DNA of 64,000 bases from Clostridiales bacterium (GTDB lineage: Bacteria; Bacillota; Clostridia; Oscillospirales; Acutalibacteraceae). The stretch spans positions 310,001 to 374,000 of the forward strand of contig DXXG01000028.1 of NCBI GenBank assembly GCA_019416455.1, in the 5' to 3' direction. Position numbers and translations under genes: made by a program. Shown here piece after piece: positions 59,745 to 64,000 of the stretch. A model generated the notes under the pieces. That model was not told the DNA's origin and searched no databases. It saw nothing but the letters and a program-made list of their open reading frames with translations. Each line of letters opens with the position of its first letter. Within the stretch, counting starts at the first letter, position 1.

Positions 59745-61193
59745 TCACATGCTTCGCCCCAAAGCTTGACACAGCGCTTTGTATGCTTCATATCTTTGCC
59801 CGTACCACTGAGCACGTGAAGCATCCGGCATATAAGTCCTCTCTTTCCGAACAGTTCGTTCCATCCCATCCTCTACCGATGGATATACTCCCGCGGCCGT
59901 TCCTGCCAGCAAGGCTGCTCCCAAGCAAGAGGCCTCCCGCACATGCAGTGTAGAGACCGGACGGTCATAAATGTCCGCCTTTAACTGGAGCCCTACTGAA
60001 GATCTTGCGCCTCCACCCACACAACGCAGTTCCGCCAACGGCGTTCCCGCCTTGTCAAACAACTCCAAGAATCGACGCATTTCAAACCCTAAACCTTCCA
60101 ACAAAGATTTAGCTATCTCTTCCCGGGTCGTCGCAAGCGTAAGGCCAGTGATCGTTCCAAATCCGACCCCATTCTCTTCTGCTACAAAGGAAGGAACTGT
60201 AAGCAAACTTACAGGTTCGTCCGGCAACGACCCCATGAATTCATCATAAGAATCGTAACGGAACAGCTCTTTAAATTGCTGCAGGCTCACACCACCCGTA
60301 TGGTTTAGGCCAAAAGTAAAGTATTTTCCAGGAACACCATGAGGATAACAGGGACACCCCGCCTCCCTCATTTCTTTTGTCAATACAGGAACGCTGAGAG
60401 CAGTGGAAAGGACCTCCGCCGTACCGTGAGAATCCAAACCGATTCCTTCTCGGGAAACGCCTGCTCCGAGAGCGGCGCAAACCTGATCGTGTCCCCCTGC
60501 CACAATCAACGCCTTTGGGGAAATACCTAATTCGTCCGCCAGCTGGGGAAGAATTGTCCCAACGGCGGTCCCAGAAGAACAAATTTCGCTGAGTCTCTCC
60601 TCCTCAACCGCCACAGCCCCTAGCAGTGATTCATCCCAACGGCCTGTCTTTAAATTCACGGCCATTGTCCTGCCAGCCATTGTGGCATCGATCTTGGCAA
60701 CACCGCTCAACCGGATCAGAAAAAAGTCAGCGTACGTTACCGCTTTCCAGGTCTTAGAAAACAAGTCGGGCTGATTTTGCGTTACCCACACCAATTTCGG
60801 AAAAAAGTTCAATGGATGAGAGGGCATTCCAGTCTGTTCAAACAGCCACTCTTTTCCAAACTCCTCATTGAGCTGTTTTACCTGTTCCGTGCTTCGGTAG
60901 TCCATTCCCAACTGCACTGGGGCAATCAGATGTCCATCTTTATCTAACAGCAAAAGTGCGTCCCCTTGGGTTGAAACGCTGATCGCGGAGATATCACCGC
61001 CAGCTTGAGAGATAGCCTGGCGCAAGGCCAGCTTGGCTTTTTCCCACACAACCTCGCCATCCTGCTCCGCATATCCCGGCCGAGGAAACGAGATCCCGTA
61101 GGTTTCCATGCCATAACCCAGCATCTCCCCCTCTTCCGAAAATACAGCTGCTTTTACGCCGGTGGTCCCCACGTCAATTCCGCACAGTTTCAT
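59745..61193 (-). CDS. FGGY family carbohydrate kinase (xylulokinase-like)
   Basis: A 482-residue sugar kinase. The phosphate loop is KLCGIDVGTTGVKAAVFSEE, the GGHDQVCAALGAGVSREGIG motif marks the active aspartate, and the C-terminal FGGY signature region has LRCVGGGARSSVGLQLKAD. Xylulokinase/ribulokinase-like members phosphorylate ketoses from the neighbouring isomerase. The 15-bp gap to the isomerase gene supports this. Confidence 0.92.
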   Translation of the reverse strand: MKLCGIDVGTTGVKAAVFSEEGEMLGYGMETYGISFPRPGYAEQDGEVVWEKAKLALRQAISQAGGDISAISVSTQGDALLLLDKDGHLIAPVQLGMDYRSTEQVKQLNEEFGKEWLFEQTGMPSHPLNFFPKLVWVTQNQPDLFSKTWKAVTYADFFLIRLSGVAKIDATMAGRTMAVNLKTGRWDESLLGAVAVEEERLSEICSSGTAVGTILPQLADELGISPKALIVAGGHDQVCAALGAGVSREGIGLDSHGTAEVLSTALSVPVLTKEMREAGCPCYPHGVPGKYFTFGLNHTGGVSLQQFKELFRYDSYDEFMGSLPDEPVSLLTVPSFVAEENGVGFGTITGLTLATTREEIAKSLLEGLGFEMRRFLELFDKAGTPLAELRCVGGGARSSVGLQLKADIYDRPVSTLHVREASCLGAALLAGTAAGVYPSVEDGMERTVRKERTYMPDASRAQWYGQRYEAYKALCQALGRSM

Positions 61194-61208
61194 AAACGTT
61201 CTCCCACA

Positions 61209-62636
61209 TTACTGAAAAAAGACATTTTCTGTCTCTTTTTTCTGCTCCTCGTCGTAGAAATCCAAACGGATACCGGGCAGGTATTCCGCTGCCGTATACA
61301 AAACAGGAAGCAAATTCCCATGGATGCCAGTAGCGTGATGCACATAGGGTCCCTTTACGATCATAGTTTCTACCTTAGGCCAGTTGGGAACTTCTACCCA
61401 CAGATAGGTGCCGTGGTTGTGAGGGCCTTCGATCCCCTTAGCAGTACCCAACAGCATGCCATACTCCCCATGATCTCCGTCAAACCGCAGCAATGTGATT
61501 TCGCCGCCCTTGCATTCTGCCACCACAGATCCGGGACAATTATCAGAAAATGCGAAAGGCTTAGTGACAACAGGGGTTTCCTTCGCCAGAGAAAGAGGCC
61601 ATGGCCCACAGTGCTGCAGAAGTTCGCCGTTCTCAACTTCAGGATGACGCACAGACCAATCCACAAAGAAACTGGGCGACACACCCCGTCCCGCTGCCTG
61701 CAAAATAAGCGAAGAAATAGCTCCATGGATATCTGTCTCGCAGGCAACCGGAATTCCTTCCTCAGTCAAAAGGGCGTTTGCCAAGCAGGGCATAATACCC
61801 AACGTTTTCTGCAAAGAATACCAGCACTGGATCGCCACTGCGCCGCAGTCATTCTCCAGAGCAAACTCCTTCATGGCAACCTTTAAGCAAGCCAGCTTCC
61901 GTACAGCCGCATCTTCAATTTCCACTTTGGCTTTTTGATAGATATAGGCCACTGTCTCCTGTACAGAAGCAGGATTCTCCTCTAAAAGTCTCTCAATACG
62001 GTCCACCAGGTCGCAAATGGAAACAGGGAAAATCTGAATCCCAAACTTCTCCAAAAGCTCTCCTTCATTGCACATCATGGTCCAGAAATCGTCCGGGCGC
62101 ACGCTGATCTGAAGGATTTTAGCTTTCCGGAATTCCTTAACCACATTGGCCGCTCCCAGGAAAACTTCCAATCCCTTGGCAAAAAGAGGATCTGTCGTGC
62201 GGCAGTTGGGCAGGTAAGTGAAGGGAACATTCATCCGACGAAGTACTTTTCCTGTGGCGAACAGTCCACACTGAGTATCGCGCAGCCGTGAACCATCCGC
62301 TTCAGGCGCTTCATCTCTCGGCCCCCACAGCAGCACGGGGACATGAAACGCTGCAGCTACCTTCGCTACACTGTGTTCGGAACCAAAGTTGCAGTGTGGA
62401 AAAAACAAAGCGTTTACACCCTTGGCCCGGAATCTCTCAATCACCTGCGGCACATCTTCCTTGCCCCGGAGCAAACCCTCTTCATTGATTCCTTCTAAAT
62501 CGACGAGTTCCACCTGGGGAAAGTTCAGTTTTTTCAGCACATCATAAATCAATGCTTTCTGCTTCAAAGCGTCAGGATTTACAAACACTCCGCCGCGACG
62601 GGTAGGGGCAATTCCCAAAACAATTTTGTGATCCAT
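61209..62636 (-). CDS. L-fucose/arabinose isomerase-like protein
   Basis: A 475-residue protein of the fucose/arabinose isomerase superfamily: GVNALFFPHCNFGSEHSVAK, VPVLLWGPRDEAPEADGSR, RMNVPFTYLPNCRTTDPLF, VACETDIHGAISSLILQAAG and PYVHHATGIHGNLLP. The metal-binding Glu, Asp and His appear conserved in CETDIHG and HHATGIHG. It would turn an aldose into a ketose before phosphorylation. The substrate is not known. Confidence 0.85.
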   Translation of the reverse strand: MDHKIVLGIAPTRRGGVFVNPDALKQKALIYDVLKKLNFPQVELVDLEGINEEGLLRGKEDVPQVIERFRAKGVNALFFPHCNFGSEHSVAKVAAAFHVPVLLWGPRDEAPEADGSRLRDTQCGLFATGKVLRRMNVPFTYLPNCRTTDPLFAKGLEVFLGAANVVKEFRKAKILQISVRPDDFWTMMCNEGELLEKFGIQIFPVSICDLVDRIERLLEENPASVQETVAYIYQKAKVEIEDAAVRKLACLKVAMKEFALENDCGAVAIQCWYSLQKTLGIMPCLANALLTEEGIPVACETDIHGAISSLILQAAGRGVSPSFFVDWSVRHPEVENGELLQHCGPWPLSLAKETPVVTKPFAFSDNCPGSVVAECKGGEITLLRFDGDHGEYGMLLGTAKGIEGPHNHGTYLWVEVPNWPKVETMIVKGPYVHHATGIHGNLLPVLYTAAEYLPGIRLDFYDEEQKKETENVFFQ

Positions 62637-62654
62637 TAGTAAACCATTCCTTTC

Positions 62655-63944
62655 TTAGCAGCTTTCCAAACAAAGCACGATATCACATTCTCTTCCCCGA
62701 TGGGCAGGAGTAAAAATCTTTTCTCCCTGATTCGGGAACACACCGATCTCTTTCTTTTCTCCAGTCACAGGAGAATACCAATATGCCTTGACCGAATCTC
62801 CGGGAAGGATTCCCAGTTTTACAGGGATGTCCACCCCATTGGGTGCATACAGGAAAGCATACCGTTCTCCCCGGGCAGCTGCAATGTAGTTTGCTCCCAC
62901 ATAATTCTCAGCCACCATTTCCTGACAAGGTACTCTCTCAAAATAGGGATAAGACAACGTCAGATCTTTCAGATAATGCATCTGGCATGCGGCCGGGCGC
63001 TCCATCGCATCCTCCCAAGTCAGCGGGAAGTAGGCTGAAAACTCCCGATTCATTCTCCACACACTGTGATGACCATATGTAATGCCTAGTCCCCCTGCCA
63101 GCACGCCCCAATAAGCTGCCTGACGCACATCCACCTGATCAAAATATCCGTTTTCAGGTTTAAATCCAATAGGATGGTCCTCATAACGAGGTTCTGCGTC
63201 CAGCGTGGGCTTTACAGGCTCCATTTCATAGTCGTGACGCACAAAATCATAATTTTCCAAATTGCGGCGCCCATGGCCAGATTGAATCATATGGAAATCG
63301 ATCCAATCTTCCGTGGGGAAATACCGAGAACTAGAATGTTCCCCGCAAGGATGGCAAGTGATCAAATGGCGCTTTTCTTCCCCTTCCTTCAGGCCCATAG
63401 CCAACGCTTCATTTACCTTGAAGTGCTCATATGCGGAAAGAAACCGGTCTCCACCTAAGACCCAAAGCAGATTATCCCTATGGCCATACCGTTTGCCCAG
63501 CATTCTGCCATACTCTCTGGCATTTTCCGGAGTGAAGATCTCCGGCCCTACTCCATGAGCGCGGAAGTATTTATCTCCCCAAGTTGCAACAAACGCTATA
63601 TAGATTCCATACTTCTCGGCCAGATCCATGACGGCGTCCACATGATCCCAATAAGAATTGGGGCCTTCCAAATCCCATAGAGTAGGATCATAATTCCCCT
63701 GCGAATCTTTCAAAAGCGGGTATCTCCCATAATAGTTGGGAACCGTCAGGCCTTCGCATTCCGCCAAGGCCACAATCTGTGTAACGGTAAATCCCTGTTT
63801 TGCACGGATCTGGAAATAACGTTCCGCCTCTTCCAGGCTCAACGCGTGAAACAATTCCCAAGCGGTATCACCCAGCCAGAAAAAGGGACTGCCATCTTCT
63901 AAACACAGAAATCTTTTATTTTCGCTTACCTTTAAGTTTTGCAT
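62655..63944 (-). CDS. DUF4038 glycoside hydrolase (apiosidase-like), second copy
   Basis: A 429-residue DUF4038 protein: FLCLEDGSPFFWLGDTAWEL, LLWVLGGDRFLSAYEHFK, TCHPCGEHSSSRYF, VKPTLDAEPRYEDHP, and GITYGHHSVWRMNREFS. A C-terminal beta domain (residues about 345-429) resembles a collagen-binding-like module of such enzymes. The GH140 apiosidases share this layout. It lacks a signal peptide. It heads the visible part of the sugar operon; its promoter lies beyond the edge. Confidence 0.85.
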   Translation of the reverse strand: MQNLKVSENKRFLCLEDGSPFFWLGDTAWELFHALSLEEAERYFQIRAKQGFTVTQIVALAECEGLTVPNYYGRYPLLKDSQGNYDPTLWDLEGPNSYWDHVDAVMDLAEKYGIYIAFVATWGDKYFRAHGVGPEIFTPENAREYGRMLGKRYGHRDNLLWVLGGDRFLSAYEHFKVNEALAMGLKEGEEKRHLITCHPCGEHSSSRYFPTEDWIDFHMIQSGHGRRNLENYDFVRHDYEMEPVKPTLDAEPRYEDHPIGFKPENGYFDQVDVRQAAYWGVLAGGLGITYGHHSVWRMNREFSAYFPLTWEDAMERPAACQMHYLKDLTLSYPYFERVPCQEMVAENYVGANYIAAARGERYAFLYAPNGVDIPVKLGILPGDSVKAYWYSPVTGEKKEIGVFPNQGEKIFTPAHRGRECDIVLCLESC

Positions 63945-64000
63945 AACAATAACAAACTCCTCTCAAAAACACTTCAGCCTTTTACGCTGCCTAACACAAT

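Overview
The window is a chromosomal segment of an anaerobic, low-GC-lineage Gram-positive bacterium of the class Clostridia, most likely an Oscillospiraceae/Ruminococcaceae-type gut organism. The reasons are the gene families (CdaA-CdaR, DUF951, DUF3343 with a cysteine desulfurase, DUF3793, DUF2325, YitT, DUF2461), AGGAGG-type ribosome binding sites, textbook sigma-A promoters and many rho-independent terminators. The core genes have fairly high GC codon usage. This assignment is inference; no 16S rRNA is present.

Layout. 1-7.8 kb (minus strand): 5' part of rpoB behind its own promoter, a dgt-dnaG-rpoD-Rrf2 macromolecular-synthesis cluster, an IMPACT/YigZ protein, rpmE and a VanY-like protein that has lost its metal ligands. 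8-9.4 kb (plus): NCS2 uracil/xanthine permease. 9.5-24 kb (minus): M18 aminopeptidase, two small membrane proteins, a lytic transglycosylase, a Sua5-CoaE fusion, prfA, DUF951, cdaA-cdaR, a cysteine desulfurase with a Se/S-carrier-like protein, an ispD-ispF fusion, a DEDDh exonuclease with a BRCT domain, and a metal-related set (HMA protein; flavodoxin-DUF3793-DUF2325). The two promoters of that last set carry the same GTTAG-N6-CTAAC dyad at the same place, just downstream of the -10 box. 24-26.5 kb: ACT-like and DUF2461 proteins (plus), Gfo/Idh/MocA oxidoreductase (minus).

26.5-36.5 kb (minus): a TIM-barrel/acyl-CoA-synthetase fusion, then a purine operon purE-M29 peptidase-purM-purN-purO-purH(C-terminal domain only)-HAD-like-purD. 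In it the usual bifunctional PurH is replaced by a stand-alone AICAR transformylase and an archaeal-type PurO. 36.6-46.6 kb: SPFH/NfeD pair, a collagen-like surface protein with five 99-bp repeats, prfB without the programmed frameshift, RING-DUF2628 protein, galU, NUDIX, rpsF-ssb-rpsR, amidohydrolase, lipoprotein, SprT-like protein. 46.7-51 kb: circularly permuted GH3 beta-glucosidase, tRNA-Ile(CAU), and a divergent yitT-type/merR pair with a MerR-style 19-bp-spacer promoter.

51.1-64 kb (minus): a carbohydrate-use island, visibly more A+T-rich in its first half, starting beside a 29-codon remnant of a lost gene. It holds two DUF4038 (apiosidase-like) glycosidases, a GH63/MGH1-like glycosidase, a GHL6 protein, an RpiR regulator, a zinc alcohol dehydrogenase, a SIS isomerase, an FGGY kinase and a fucose/arabinose-isomerase-like protein. 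Together they look like a pathway that releases an unusual sugar (apiose is one candidate), isomerises and phosphorylates it, and senses a sugar phosphate. The cluster continues past the right edge.
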